Assembly (NCBI RefSeq): GCF_900112425.1
Contig: NZ_FOLP01000001.1
Location: 186,001 to 250,000 of the forward strand
DNA from: Variovorax sp. OK212
GTDB taxonomy: Bacteria; Pseudomonadota; Gammaproteobacteria; Burkholderiales; Burkholderiaceae_C
Direction: 5' to 3'
Length of the DNA: 64,000 bases
The number at the start of each line of letters is the position of its first letter. Position 1 is the stretch's first letter. Below are positions 1 through 9,104 of this stretch, one piece after another. Both the position numbers and the translations under genes were made by a program. Under the pieces are notes generated by a model. That model did no database searches and was not told where the DNA came from. It saw nothing but the letters and a program-made list of their open reading frames with translations.

Positions 1-122
1 CCTCATGCGCCGTCGCGGTGCAGTGCGCGCGCAGATGCACCGGGTTGGTCCGGGTATCACGCAAAATGTGAATGTCTAGAATTTAGTTGTATCTGTTTCA
101 GTCACCCTCAGGAGTCTTACGT

Positions 123-1022
123 ATGAAAAAACAAGTATTGGCATTGGCAATTGCGGCACTGGCCGCCGGCGGCGCGATGGCTCAGGCCAATGACACCCTG
201 GCCAAGATCAAGGCCTCGGGCGTCATCACTGAAGGCGTGCGCGAATCCTCCGGCCTGTCCTACACGCTGGGCAACGGCCAGTACACCGGCTTCCACTACG
301 ACGTCTGCGCCAACATCATCAAGGACCTCGAGAAGGCCGCCGGCAAGAAGCTCGAAGTCAAGTACCAGCCCGTGACCTCGCAGAACCGCATTCCGCTCGT
401 GCAGAACGGCACCGTGGACATCGAGTGCGGCTCGACCACCAACAACGCCACCCGCCAGAAGGACGTGGCTTTCGGCGTGACCACCTACGTCGAAGAAACC
501 AAGATCGTCGTCAAGGCCAACTCGGGCATCAACTCGCTGGCCGACCTGAAGGACAAGACGGTCGCCACCACCACCGGCACCACGCCGCTGCAGACCGTGC
601 GCAAGCAAAAGCGTGCCGAGAACCTGACCTTCAAGGAGGTCTACGGCAAGGACCACTCCGACAGCTTCCTGCTGCTGGAAACCGGCCGCGCCGACGCCTT
701 CGTGATGGACGGCTCGATCCTGGCTGCCCTGGCCGCCAAGTCGAAGTCGCCCAAGGACTACAAGATCCTGTCGGACGTGCTGGCCGTCGAGCCCATCGGC
801 ATCATGATCCGCAAGGACGACCCGGCCTTCAAGAAGGCCGTGGACGACAGCATCAAGGCACAGGCCAAGTCGGGCGAGCTGACCAAGCTGTACGACAAGT
901 GGTTCCTCAAGCCGATCCCGCCCGCTGGCGTGACCATCAACCTGCCGCTGGGCGAAGCCACCAAGAACGCTTGGGCCAACCCGAACGACAAGCCGGCTGA
1001 AGAGTACGTCACCAAGGAATAA
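123..1022 (+). CDS. gltI: Glutamate/aspartate ABC transporter substrate-binding protein
   Basis: Periplasmic binding protein of a polar amino-acid ABC importer (SBP_bac_3 family), 299 residues. Residues 1-22 form a Sec signal peptide (MKKQ..., hydrophobic Ala/Leu core, AMA-QA cleavage). The mature part begins with the DTLAKIKASGVITEGVRE-type opening of GltI proteins and carries the TTNN and TTGTT segments that line the ligand pocket of the family. I chose the ATG at 123 over an in-frame ATG at 87 because the signal peptide starts there and an AGGAG-like ribosome site precedes it. It leads the gltIJKL set, which lies directly downstream on the same strand. A hairpin with a T-rich tail follows the stop codon and probably makes this gene more highly expressed than the membrane subunits. 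Ligand preference (Glu/Asp) is inferred from family resemblance. Confidence 0.92.
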   Translation: MKKQVLALAIAALAAGGAMAQANDTLAKIKASGVITEGVRESSGLSYTLGNGQYTGFHYDVCANIIKDLEKAAGKKLEVKYQPVTSQNRIPLVQNGTVDIECGSTTNNATRQKDVAFGVTTYVEETKIVVKANSGINSLADLKDKTVATTTGTTPLQTVRKQKRAENLTFKEVYGKDHSDSFLLLETGRADAFVMDGSILAALAAKSKSPKDYKILSDVLAVEPIGIMIRKDDPAFKKAVDDSIKAQAKSGELTKLYDKWFLKPIPPAGVTINLPLGEATKNAWANPNDKPAEEYVTKE

Positions 1023-1044
1023 GCGGCGCGTCGCTGCGTGAATG

Positions 1045-1076
1045 ACGCCCACCTTTCACGGTGGGCGTTTCTTTTC
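1045..1076 (+). terminator. Intercistronic hairpin after gltI
   Basis: A 9-bp perfect stem (ACGCCCACC / GGTGGGCGT, arms 1045-1053 and 1060-1068) with a 6-base loop is followed by TTTCTTTT. It lies between gltI and gltJ, so it is likely an attenuating terminator or an mRNA 3'-end stabiliser rather than the operon end. Confidence 0.65.
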
Positions 1077-1109
1077 AAGGGACAGGTTTTCTAAGTGCTG
1101 AAGGAGTGA

Positions 1110-1847
1110 ATGAACATGGGCAACTGGGATTGGCAGGTCTTCCTGCAAGACCCCGGGGGGGATTACCCGACTTACCTGCAATGGATGCTGTCGGCCTGGG
1201 GCTGGACGGTGTCGGTTGCATTGCTGGCGCTGATCGTCGCGCTGGTACTCGGCTCGCTGGTCGGCATCATCCGCACGCTGCCCGACAGCCCGTGGCTGGT
1301 GCGCCTGGGCAACGCCTGGGTGGAGCTGTTCCGCAACATCCCGCTGCTGGTGCAGATCTTCCTCTGGTACCACGTGATTCCGGCGCTGATTCCCGTCATG
1401 AAGGGCGTGCCGAGCTTCATCCTCGTGGTGCTGGCGCTGGGCTTCTTCACTTCCGCACGCATTGCCGAGCAGGTGCGCTCGGGCATCCAGGCGCTGCCCA
1501 AGGGCCAGCGCTACGCGGGCATGGCGGTGGGGTTCACCACGCCACAGTACTACCGCTACGTGATCCTGCCCATGGCGTACCGCATCATCCTGCCGCCTCT
1601 CACGAGCGAGACGATGAACATCTTCAAGAATTCGTCCGTCGCGTTCGCCGTGTCGGTCACCGAACTCACCATGTTCGCCATGCAGGCGCAGGAAGAAACC
1701 TCGCGCGGCATCGAGGTCTACCTTGCGGTGACGGCGTGCTACGTGGTGTCGGCGCTCATCATCAACCGGCTCATGGCCTACATCGAGAAGAAGACCCGCG
1801 TGCCGGGCTTCATCGTCTCGGCCAGCGCCGGCGGCGGAGGACACTGA
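1110..1847 (+). CDS. gltJ: Glutamate/aspartate ABC transporter permease GltJ
   Basis: Inner-membrane permease of the HisMQ/GltJK type, 245 residues. The N-terminal WDWQVF...YLQWMLSAWGWTVSVALLALI pattern is characteristic of GltJ. Several hydrophobic spans follow, together with the cytoplasmic EAA-like loop (EQVRSGIQALPKGQRYAGMAVG around residues 130-150) that contacts the ATPase. The start at 1110 (ATGAACATG) has a GAAGGAG ribosome site just upstream; the second ATG two codons later is an alternative. The stop is followed one base later by the gltK start, indicating translational coupling. It should work as a heterodimer with GltK. Confidence 0.92.
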   Translation: MNMGNWDWQVFLQDPGGDYPTYLQWMLSAWGWTVSVALLALIVALVLGSLVGIIRTLPDSPWLVRLGNAWVELFRNIPLLVQIFLWYHVIPALIPVMKGVPSFILVVLALGFFTSARIAEQVRSGIQALPKGQRYAGMAVGFTTPQYYRYVILPMAYRIILPPLTSETMNIFKNSSVAFAVSVTELTMFAMQAQEETSRGIEVYLAVTACYVVSALIINRLMAYIEKKTRVPGFIVSASAGGGGH

Positions 1848-1848
1848 C

Positions 1849-2535
1849 ATGAATCTGGACCTGTCCTTCTACAACTGGGACGTCATCAGCAACTTCGTCG
1901 TCAAGGGCTTCTACTTCAGCATCATGCTGACGGTGGTGGCCACGATCGGCGGCGTGATCTTCGGCACCCTGCTGGCGCTCATGCGCCTGTCGGGCAAGAA
2001 GTGGCTCGATGCGCCCGCGGCCCTGTACGTCAACGGCATGCGAAGCATCCCGCTGGTGATGGTGATCCTGTGGTTCTTCCTGCTGGTGCCGGCGTCGTTC
2101 TATTCGCTGTTCGGCTCGGTGGGCTCCAACTACCGTTCCGAAATCTCGGCCGTGATCACCTTCGTCGCGTTCGAGGCGGCCTACTTCAGCGAGATCATGC
2201 GCGCGGGCATCCAGTCGATCCCGCGCGGCCAGGTCAACGCCGGCCAGGCCGTGGGCATGACCTACGGCCAGAACATGCGTCTCGTGGTGCTGCCGCAGGC
2301 GTTCCGCAACATGCTGCCGGTGCTGCTCACGCAGACCATCATCCTGTTCCAGGACACCTCGCTGGTCTACGCCATCGGCGCCTACGACATGCTCAAGGGC
2401 TTCGAGACGGCCGGCAAGAACTTCGGCCGCCCCATCGAGGCCTACCTGCTGGCGGCCGTCGTCTACTTTGTCATGTGCTACGCCCTTTCCTGGCTGGTGA
2501 AGCGCCTGCACAAGAAAATCGCCATCATTCGCTGA
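1849..2535 (+). CDS. gltK: Glutamate/aspartate ABC transporter permease GltK
   Basis: Second permease subunit, 228 residues, same fold as GltJ. It opens with the NLDLSFYNWDVI-type N-terminus typical of GltK and carries an EAA loop (EIMRAGIQSIPRGQVNAGQAVGMTYGQ) in the middle. Five hydrophobic segments are visible, and the C-terminal end is basic (VKRLHKKIAIIR). It starts one base after the gltJ stop codon, with a GGAGGA ribosome site inside the end of gltJ. Partner of GltJ in the membrane channel fed by GltI. Confidence 0.92.
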   Translation: MNLDLSFYNWDVISNFVVKGFYFSIMLTVVATIGGVIFGTLLALMRLSGKKWLDAPAALYVNGMRSIPLVMVILWFFLLVPASFYSLFGSVGSNYRSEISAVITFVAFEAAYFSEIMRAGIQSIPRGQVNAGQAVGMTYGQNMRLVVLPQAFRNMLPVLLTQTIILFQDTSLVYAIGAYDMLKGFETAGKNFGRPIEAYLLAAVVYFVMCYALSWLVKRLHKKIAIIR

Positions 2536-2562
2536 CCCGCGTGCTGAACCGGAGAGAAAGAA

Positions 2563-3312
<750 letters not shown>

Positions 3313-3334
3313 CGAGCCGCTGCCGGGTTCGGTC

Positions 3335-3371
3335 AAAAGGGGCCGCGCTTCAAGAGCGCGGCCCCTTTTTC
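3335..3371 (+). terminator. Rho-independent terminator of gltIJKL
   Basis: Stem AAAAGGGGCCGCGCT / GAGCGCGGCCCCTTTTT around a TCAA loop, flanked by A on the left and T on the right. It can act in both directions, and the convergent hydrolase gene on the minus strand ends just beyond it, so it probably serves both units. Confidence 0.9.
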
Positions 3372-3398
3372 ATTGGTGGCGGGCGCTGTGCACGCGAT

Positions 3399-4451
3399 CT
3401 ATTTCGTGCCGGGGCCCGCCGCAAGCACCTTGTCGAAGAACGCCGGAATCTCGCTGCCCAGCCGCACCAGCAGCGCCTTGCGGTCGAAGCCCGGCGGATC
3501 GGCCCGGACATCCCCGTCGTCGGTCGGGATCGCACTGGAGGGAGTGTCCATGAAGGCGAAATGCCAGGCGTCGGGAATCCGCTGGAGTTCGGCGTCGGGC
3601 ATGTTCTGCGCGACCCATTCGGCATGGAAGCGCGGAACGAGAAAGCGGTCCTGCTGCGCCTCGTAGATCCGCGTGGGCACGCGGATGTCCGCGAGCGAAG
3701 CGGCCGTGAAGGGTGCGCCGGCCGGGGCCATCGCCACGATCGCCCGGACCCGGGGGTCGCGCAGCGAAGGCAACAGCATTGGCGACATCGGGGCCGTCGC
3801 CGTGCTGGCTGGCGCGCCGGCATTGCGCCCGACGCCGCAAAAGATCGGGTCGGCGGCGCGCTCGCTCGCGCAATGGCCGGCGATGCGCGACAGGTCGACC
3901 TGCCCGCCGGCGAGCGCCAGCACCGTGTAGCCGCCGGCCGAATGACCCAATGCGCCGATGCGAGGGCCTTGTGCGTCGCCGGCGATCCTGTCCTTCCACA
4001 GCGGGTCTTTCAACAGCACGTCGATCACGTGGGAGATCTGCCGCGGCCGTTGCGTGAAGTAGGCCGCCGCGCCTTGCTGCAGCAGTGCGCCGTCCTGCCA
4101 GTTGTCCCCCGGATGGCGGATGGCCGCGACCAGGTAGCCGCTCCGCGCGAGCGCTTCGGCCAGGCTGGTGTGGCCCAGTTCGGTGCCGCCGACGCCATGG
4201 CTCAACACGATCAGTCCCTTGAAGCGCTCCTCGGGCGGCGCCTGGATGGCCACGCGTACCGTGAACGGTCCCATCGGAATGGCGCGGGCGGCGGCCTGTG
4301 TCGGGTAGTAGAGCGCGACCATGGTGGGCGCGGCGTCCGGTGCCCCGCCCGGAAGACTCAATGAGCGCCAGCCGGCTTCGGCGGCCATGAGCTGGAACGA
4401 CAGCAGCAAGCCCGAGGCGAGCAGCAGGACCTGGCGGAAAACGGTGCGCAT
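3399..4451 (-). CDS. Secreted alpha/beta hydrolase (dienelactone-hydrolase / PAF-acetylhydrolase-like)
   Basis: About 350 residues. The N-terminus MRTVFRQVLLLASGLLLSFQ... is a signal peptide ending near MAAEA. The core has an alpha/beta-hydrolase layout: an oxyanion-loop-like LSHGVGGTE (about residue 85), the nucleophile elbow GHSAGG (about 170) and a late DAWHFAFMD histidine (about 305). It belongs to the group often annotated as predicted dienelactone hydrolase or platelet-activating-factor acetylhydrolase-like; the substrate cannot be told from sequence. I preferred the start at 4451 because it gives the signal peptide and has AGGAG upstream; the open frame continues to 4739 without support. 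It stands alone and converges on the glt terminator. Confidence 0.8.
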   Translation of the reverse strand: MRTVFRQVLLLASGLLLSFQLMAAEAGWRSLSLPGGAPDAAPTMVALYYPTQAAARAIPMGPFTVRVAIQAPPEERFKGLIVLSHGVGGTELGHTSLAEALARSGYLVAAIRHPGDNWQDGALLQQGAAAYFTQRPRQISHVIDVLLKDPLWKDRIAGDAQGPRIGALGHSAGGYTVLALAGGQVDLSRIAGHCASERAADPIFCGVGRNAGAPASTATAPMSPMLLPSLRDPRVRAIVAMAPAGAPFTAASLADIRVPTRIYEAQQDRFLVPRFHAEWVAQNMPDAELQRIPDAWHFAFMDTPSSAIPTDDGDVRADPPGFDRKALLVRLGSEIPAFFDKVLAAGPGTK

Positions 4452-4582
4452 CGCGGATCTCCTGGACGGGGTCGGTGGAGTGCGCATGGTTGCCGCGCGC
4501 CGCCGCAAGGTCCATGTGGATGCGATGAAGTGCGCGAAAGGCGGCGCGAAATGACCGCATGACGCGCGTGCGCCGGGCTCCG

Positions 4583-5395
4583 CTATCCCGTCGCCACGAT
4601 CACATGCGCCTGGATTTTGCCGGCGACCGGGCCTTCGCCATGGCGACCGGCGATCGCCTCCGTTGCGCGGTCCGTGGCGAGCTGAAGCAAGCCGGCGTCG
4701 CGCGCCTCGATTTCGCCGCGCAGCGGCGTTCCCTGGCAATAGGCGGTGGCGACCTCACGTGCCGAGGGCGCGCGGCTCACTTTCTCGTGCGTCTCGATCC
4801 CGATGCTGGCGAACCCTGCGCGGCCCACATCCGCGCGGATCAACGCGATGTCGTGGTAGCCGTGCGGTGTGCGGGCGAGGAACCGCGGCGGGTCGTGCGG
4901 AAACACCGTGGCGACGGCATGGGTGACCTCGTCGGCGAAGGCGTTCTCTTCGATGCGGTCCCAGACACTGAAGACGAAGCGCCCACCGGGCCTCAGCACC
5001 CGGCGCGCCTCGGCGTAGCCGGCGACCCGGTCGGGGAAGAACATCGCGCCGAACTGGCAGCAGACCACATCGAACGAGGCATCCTCGAATGGCAGCTGCA
5101 GCGCGTCCGCCTGCCGCCATTCGATGCGGCTGTCAGACCCCAGTCGGGTGGCGGCATAGTCGAGCATGGGCTGGTTGAGGTCGCTCACCACGTAGCGCGC
5201 GTTGGCGCCGAGCAGGGGCGCCAGCGCCCGCGTGACCACGCCGCTGCCGGCCGCCGTCTCCAGCACCGAGCCGGGCGAGGAGGCCGCGACGAGCGCCGCC
5301 ATGTCGGTGGCATAGCCCGCGAAGATCAGCGGGACCATCAGCGTGTCGTAGAACTTCGGGATCGAGCCCGAGAACAGCTTGTCGCTTTCAGCCAT
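4583..5395 (-). CDS. Class I SAM-dependent methyltransferase (Methyltransf_11 type)
   Basis: 270 residues, soluble. The SAM-binding motif I is VLETAAGSGVVTRAL (about residues 43-57). Motif II is VVSDLNQPML with the ribose-binding acidic residue. Motif III/IV QADALQLPFEDASFDVVCCQFG and the post-motif RVLRPGGRFVFSVWD place it near UbiE/COQ5-like small-molecule methyltransferases. The start has a GAGGAGG ribosome site ideally spaced. No neighbouring pathway identifies the acceptor. Monocistronic, with about 130 bp to the hydrolase gene downstream. Confidence 0.85.
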   Translation of the reverse strand: MAESDKLFSGSIPKFYDTLMVPLIFAGYATDMAALVAASSPGSVLETAAGSGVVTRALAPLLGANARYVVSDLNQPMLDYAATRLGSDSRIEWRQADALQLPFEDASFDVVCCQFGAMFFPDRVAGYAEARRVLRPGGRFVFSVWDRIEENAFADEVTHAVATVFPHDPPRFLARTPHGYHDIALIRADVGRAGFASIGIETHEKVSRAPSAREVATAYCQGTPLRGEIEARDAGLLQLATDRATEAIAGRHGEGPVAGKIQAHVIVATG

Positions 5396-5560
5396 GAGAG
5401 AGACCTCCTCGAAGGCGCTGGGCGGCGTGCTGCCGCACCCTTCCCAGAGCGGGCCATGTCTCCCCGGCGAGTCCGCCGCCTGGCGCAGCGCAGGTGACGG
5501 ATACGCGATGGTGCGCCGCGCATGCCGTCCCCGTCAACGTCCCCCCAAAGGCGACGCGGC

Positions 5561-6649
5561 TCAGAGCAGGCGGGCGATGCGCTGCGTCAGCAGATCGAAG
5601 AACCCCTGCGCGTCGCCCTCGGCGATCCAGGTCACGTTGGCGGGCTTCTTCAGGCCGCCGTACCAGTCGACCACCGTCTGGCCGAAGCCGAGGCCCTCGC
5701 GGCTGTCGACCTCCACGTTCACCTTCCGGCCCTTGAACAGCGAGGGCTGCAGCAGGTAGGCGACCACGGTGGCGTCGTGCACCGGGCCGCCGGTCAGGCC
5801 GTAGTACTGCATGTCGTGCTGCACGTAGGCGTCGAGGATGTCGGCCACCGTCCGGCCGGCCTGGTTGCCGATGCCGCGCAGCGTCGCGATGCGCTCGGGG
5901 CTGGTCAGCACCTTGTGCGTCAGATCGAGCGGCAGCATGGTGATCGGCACGCCGCTCTTCAGCACGATCTCGGCCGCATGCGGGTCGGCGAAGACATTGA
6001 ACTCCGCGGTCGGCGTGATGTTGCCGCCGTTGAAGTGCGCGCCGCCCATGAGCACCAGCTCGCGCAGGCCGCGCGTGATGTCGGGGGCCTGCGTCAGCGC
6101 CAGCGCGAGGTTGGTCTCGGGCCCGAGCATGGCGAGCGTCACGCTTTTTTCGGGCGCCGCGCGCAGCGTTCGGATCAGGTAGTCGACCGCATTGCCGTCC
6201 GCCAGCGGCTGGCTCGGCGCGTGCACCTTGACGCCGGTGATGCCTTCGCTGCCGTGGATGTCGGCCGCATGGATCGGCGTGCGCAGCAGGGGCCGCGGCG
6301 CGCCGGCATAGACCGGAATGTCGGGCCGCCCGGCCCACTCGCGCGCGAGCCGCGCATTGCGCGAGGTCTTGGCCAGCGGCACGTTGCCGGCCACGGTGGT
6401 CAGTGCCTGGATCTTCAGTTGCTCGGGCGAGGCCATGGCGAAGAGCAGCGCGATCACGTCGTCGGCACCGGGGTCGGTGTCGATGATCAGCGTGTGCACC
6501 GTGCCGCCGCCGGGTGCGGTGGCGTCGGCGGCATGGGCTTTCGAGGCAATGAAGCTGGCGGTCAAGAGGGCGAGTCCAACGAGAAGAACCGAAGAAAAGA
6601 ACGCGAAGCCAGTGCATCGCGCGGCGCGGGCATCGGATCGCGGGTGCAT
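5561..6649 (-). CDS. Exported nucleoside hydrolase (IUNH family)
   Basis: 362 residues, longer than cytoplasmic nucleoside hydrolases (about 310) because of an N-terminal signal peptide or anchor (hydrophobic stretch about residues 14-40, AHAADA end). The calcium/ribose-binding signature LIIDTDPGADDVIALLFAM (about residues 54-72) is intact, as are the TNLALAL and AEFNVFADPHAAEIV blocks. It would hydrolyse the N-glycosidic bond of ribonucleosides in the periplasm, for salvage. Base preference is not predictable here. It lies 21 bp after the dienelactone-hydrolase gene on the same strand and may be the third gene of that unit. Confidence 0.85.
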   Translation of the reverse strand: MHPRSDARAARCTGFAFFSSVLLVGLALLTASFIASKAHAADATAPGGGTVHTLIIDTDPGADDVIALLFAMASPEQLKIQALTTVAGNVPLAKTSRNARLAREWAGRPDIPVYAGAPRPLLRTPIHAADIHGSEGITGVKVHAPSQPLADGNAVDYLIRTLRAAPEKSVTLAMLGPETNLALALTQAPDITRGLRELVLMGGAHFNGGNITPTAEFNVFADPHAAEIVLKSGVPITMLPLDLTHKVLTSPERIATLRGIGNQAGRTVADILDAYVQHDMQYYGLTGGPVHDATVVAYLLQPSLFKGRKVNVEVDSREGLGFGQTVVDWYGGLKKPANVTWIAEGDAQGFFDLLTQRIARLL

Positions 6650-6670
6650 TGTCGGCGGTGAGGCACGGGC

Positions 6671-7501
6671 TTACAACGGTGCGCCCACCAGCCGCCGCGC
6701 GAAGAACGCCAGGATCTCGTCGCGCGCCGCCAGCGTCGGCTGCCCCGCTTCGTCGATCAGGTGCGCCGTGACCACGCTGTGCGGGCTGGCCACCACCTGC
6801 GCGAAGAAGGGCGGCGTGTTCGGGTTGGCCGCGCTGTCGGGCAGCACGCGCGCGACGAAGCGTTCGCCCAGTGCCTGCGAGAAGGCCGCGAAGCGCTCGG
6901 CCTTGCAGAACCTGTCGCCGTCGAAGCGGTAGGCCATCACCGTCAGGTCTTCGCGCTCCAGGCGCTGGCGCACGGCGGCCAGTTCGTCGGCCGCCACGTT
7001 CATGCCGGCGGGGTCGTCCAGCGGCAGCGAAGGCTGGCACACCACCGGCGCGAGCATGGCCGGCTCCATCATCATCGAGAGCGCGAAGTTGCCGGTGAAG
7101 CACATGCCGATGGCGCCCACGCCCGGCCCGCCGCATTCCTCGTGCGCGAGCCGCGCGAGCGCGCGCAGCCATCGCGTCACGGGGCTCGACGCGTTCGATG
7201 CGAAGGCGCGGAACTCGGCGCTCACGCAGGCGCGCCTGAACACCAGGGTGCCTTCCTCGGCGCCGGGCACCGCGCCGTCGCGCCCGAACAGCGAGGGCAT
7301 GTAGACCGTGAAGCCGGCGTCGCGCACCCAGCGGGCGAAGCGCGCGACGTGCGGGCTGATGCCGGGCATCTCGGTCATCACGACCACCGCGGGGCCATGG
7401 CCGGTGACATGAACCTTCTTCCCGATGCCGTCGAGGGTGATCTGGCGCGGGGTGAAGTCCTCGAGCGGGTCGTCCTGGTCCAGGGAACGCGTGGGTGCCA
7501 T
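6671..7501 (-). CDS. Dienelactone hydrolase family protein
   Basis: 276 residues, cytoplasmic. The nucleophile elbow reads GAIGMCFTGNFAL (about residues 145-157), with a Cys in the nucleophile position as in true dienelactone hydrolases. GHGPAVVVMTEMPGISPHVARFARW near residue 35 forms the oxyanion region of that family. It follows the tautomerase gene by 18 bp on the same strand and faces the GlxA-type regulator, so the two enzymes probably share a promoter and possibly a pathway for a ring-cleavage-type or lactone substrate. That pathway is inference. Confidence 0.82.
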   Translation of the reverse strand: MAPTRSLDQDDPLEDFTPRQITLDGIGKKVHVTGHGPAVVVMTEMPGISPHVARFARWVRDAGFTVYMPSLFGRDGAVPGAEEGTLVFRRACVSAEFRAFASNASSPVTRWLRALARLAHEECGGPGVGAIGMCFTGNFALSMMMEPAMLAPVVCQPSLPLDDPAGMNVAADELAAVRQRLEREDLTVMAYRFDGDRFCKAERFAAFSQALGERFVARVLPDSAANPNTPPFFAQVVASPHSVVTAHLIDEAGQPTLAARDEILAFFARRLVGAPL

Positions 7502-7519
7502 GGGTGTCTCCTTCGTCGT

Positions 7520-7987
7520 TCAGAGCGCCGGCGCCGGGTGGACGAGATGCTGCAGATGCGCATAGCCCGCGGCGCGCGCGAAGTCGGGCAGCCGCCAGAC
7601 CTCGCCGCCCACGCCCCAGGCGCCGTCGGGCACTTCGCTCATCACCACCGAGGTGGCGAGGCGGCGCTTGTCGTCCGCCGGCAGCGCCTCTTGGAACGCG
7701 GCGTGCACATGGGCGGTGAAGCGGCTGCGCGATGCATCGTCGAGCACACCGGCGGGCAGGTGCGCGAGCACGGTGCACGGCAGCAGTTGCGCGCTCAGGT
7801 CCACGCCGCCGCAGGTCCATGCGCCGGCGGCGGCTTCGTCGACGAGCACCCAGCACATGGCGCGCGCACGGGGATCGTCGGGCATCTGCTCGGCGGCGGC
7901 CGCTGCGTCGTTGAGCTTGCGGACCAGGGTGGAGCGGCTCTCGCCGGGAAACGAGCCTTGGGGAATCTTCACGAAGAGGGTGGGCAT
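7520..7987 (-). CDS. Tautomerase-family protein
   Basis: 155 residues, about twice a 4-oxalocrotonate tautomerase monomer, so it resembles the fused two-module members of the superfamily. The protein starts Met-Pro-Thr; Pro2 would become the N-terminal catalytic base after Met removal. The first module shows the SRSTLVRKLNDAAA helix, and the second begins near LLPCTVLAHLP. First gene of a minus-strand unit with the dienelactone hydrolase, divergent from the GlxA-type regulator across a 117-bp gap. Exact reaction unknown. Confidence 0.72.
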   Translation of the reverse strand: MPTLFVKIPQGSFPGESRSTLVRKLNDAAAAAEQMPDDPRARAMCWVLVDEAAAGAWTCGGVDLSAQLLPCTVLAHLPAGVLDDASRSRFTAHVHAAFQEALPADDKRRLATSVVMSEVPDGAWGVGGEVWRLPDFARAAGYAHLQHLVHPAPAL

Positions 7988-8104
7988 GTGCGCTCGGCCT
8001 TGGCGGCCCGATGGAAACTGAGAGGCTTGTATTGGGCCGCTCGCATCGCCAGAATGACAGTGTCCAATTTGACTGTTTCAGGGCGTTATCGGACAACCAT
8101 CGAC

Positions 8105-9079
8105 ATGCACGATTTCACCGTCCTGGTGCTCCCCGGCGCCTTCAACTCCAGCGTCGCGGTCACGCTCGACATTCTCGGCGCCGCACGGGCCGTGGCCGCG
8201 CGTGCGGGCGTTGCGCCGCCGCGGTGGCGGCTGTGCTCGGTGCAGGGCGGCCCGGTGAAGCTGCAGGCCGGCATGACGCTCGACACCACGCGCCTGCCGG
8301 TGCGCCCGCGCGACGACCGCTCGACGTGGGTGGTGCCGGGGCTCGGCCTCAACACGCCCGGCGAGATCCGCCAGTGCCTGGAGACCGACGACGCGGCCAA
8401 GGCCATTGCGGGCCTCGTGCGCCACGCCAAGGCGGGTGGGCAGGTCGCGGCTTCATGCTCGGCCGTGTTCCTGCTGAACGCCGCGGGGCTGCTTCAGGGC
8501 CGGCGCGCGACCACGTCGTGGTGGTACGCGCCGCTGCTCGCGCGCATGGCGCCGGGCTGCACGGTCGATGCCGACCGCATGGTGTGCGCCGACGGCCCCG
8601 TGGTCACGGCGGGCGCCGCGTTCGCGCAGACCGACCTGATGCTGCACCTGCTGCGCGAGCGCTGCGGCAGCGCGCTCACCGACCTGGTCTCGCGCATGCT
8701 GCTGATCGACGGGCGCCAAGCGCAGTCGCCGTTCATCGTGACGGAGGTGCTGGCCAACGGCAACGAACTGGTGGCGCGGCTCACCGCGCGGGTGGAGTCG
8801 GCCTTGCCGGACGCGCCTTCGGTGAGCGTGCTGGCGCGCGAGTTCTGCATGTCGCAGCGAACGCTCGCGCGCCACATCGAGAAGGCCACCGGCAAGAGCA
8901 CGCAGGCCTTGGTGCAGGGCGTGCGGCTGCGGCGGGCCCGCGCGCTGCTCGAAACCAGCCGCATGACGGTCGAGCAGGTGGCCGGCGCCGTGGGCTACCA
9001 GGACGCCACGGCGCTGCGGCGGCTGATGAAGAAGATGGCGGGCGCCAACCCCAGCCGTTACCGGGGCCAGGGCCACTGA
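8105..9079 (+). CDS. GlxA-family transcriptional regulator (DJ-1/PfpI plus AraC HTH)
   Basis: 324 residues. The N-terminal half (about 1-180) is a DJ-1/PfpI-like domain: FTVLVLPGAFNSSVAVTLDILGAA, then SCSAVFLLNAAGLLQGRRATTSWWYAP around the nucleophile-elbow position. The C-terminal half has two AraC helix-turn-helix motifs (VSVLAREFCMSQRTLARHIEKATG and VEQVAGAVGYQDATALRRLMKKMAG) ending in the family PSRYRGQ. The open frame extends far upstream, but homology begins at the ATG at 8105. It is divergent from the tautomerase/hydrolase genes and is their probable regulator. Confidence 0.88.
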   Translation: MHDFTVLVLPGAFNSSVAVTLDILGAARAVAARAGVAPPRWRLCSVQGGPVKLQAGMTLDTTRLPVRPRDDRSTWVVPGLGLNTPGEIRQCLETDDAAKAIAGLVRHAKAGGQVAASCSAVFLLNAAGLLQGRRATTSWWYAPLLARMAPGCTVDADRMVCADGPVVTAGAAFAQTDLMLHLLRERCGSALTDLVSRMLLIDGRQAQSPFIVTEVLANGNELVARLTARVESALPDAPSVSVLAREFCMSQRTLARHIEKATGKSTQALVQGVRLRRARALLETSRMTVEQVAGAVGYQDATALRRLMKKMAGANPSRYRGQGH

Positions 9080-9104
9080 GGCGCCCGCGGTTCGCGGTTC
9101 CCGC

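Noticed and set aside
5388..8096. 902-residue minus-strand open frame
   Set aside because: Runs out of frame through the nucleoside hydrolase, dienelactone hydrolase and tautomerase genes, which have clear motifs in their own frames.
8040..8104. TGTCC...GGACA arms before the GlxA-type gene as an operator
   Set aside because: The arms are only five bases and about 30 bp apart, so this could easily be chance.
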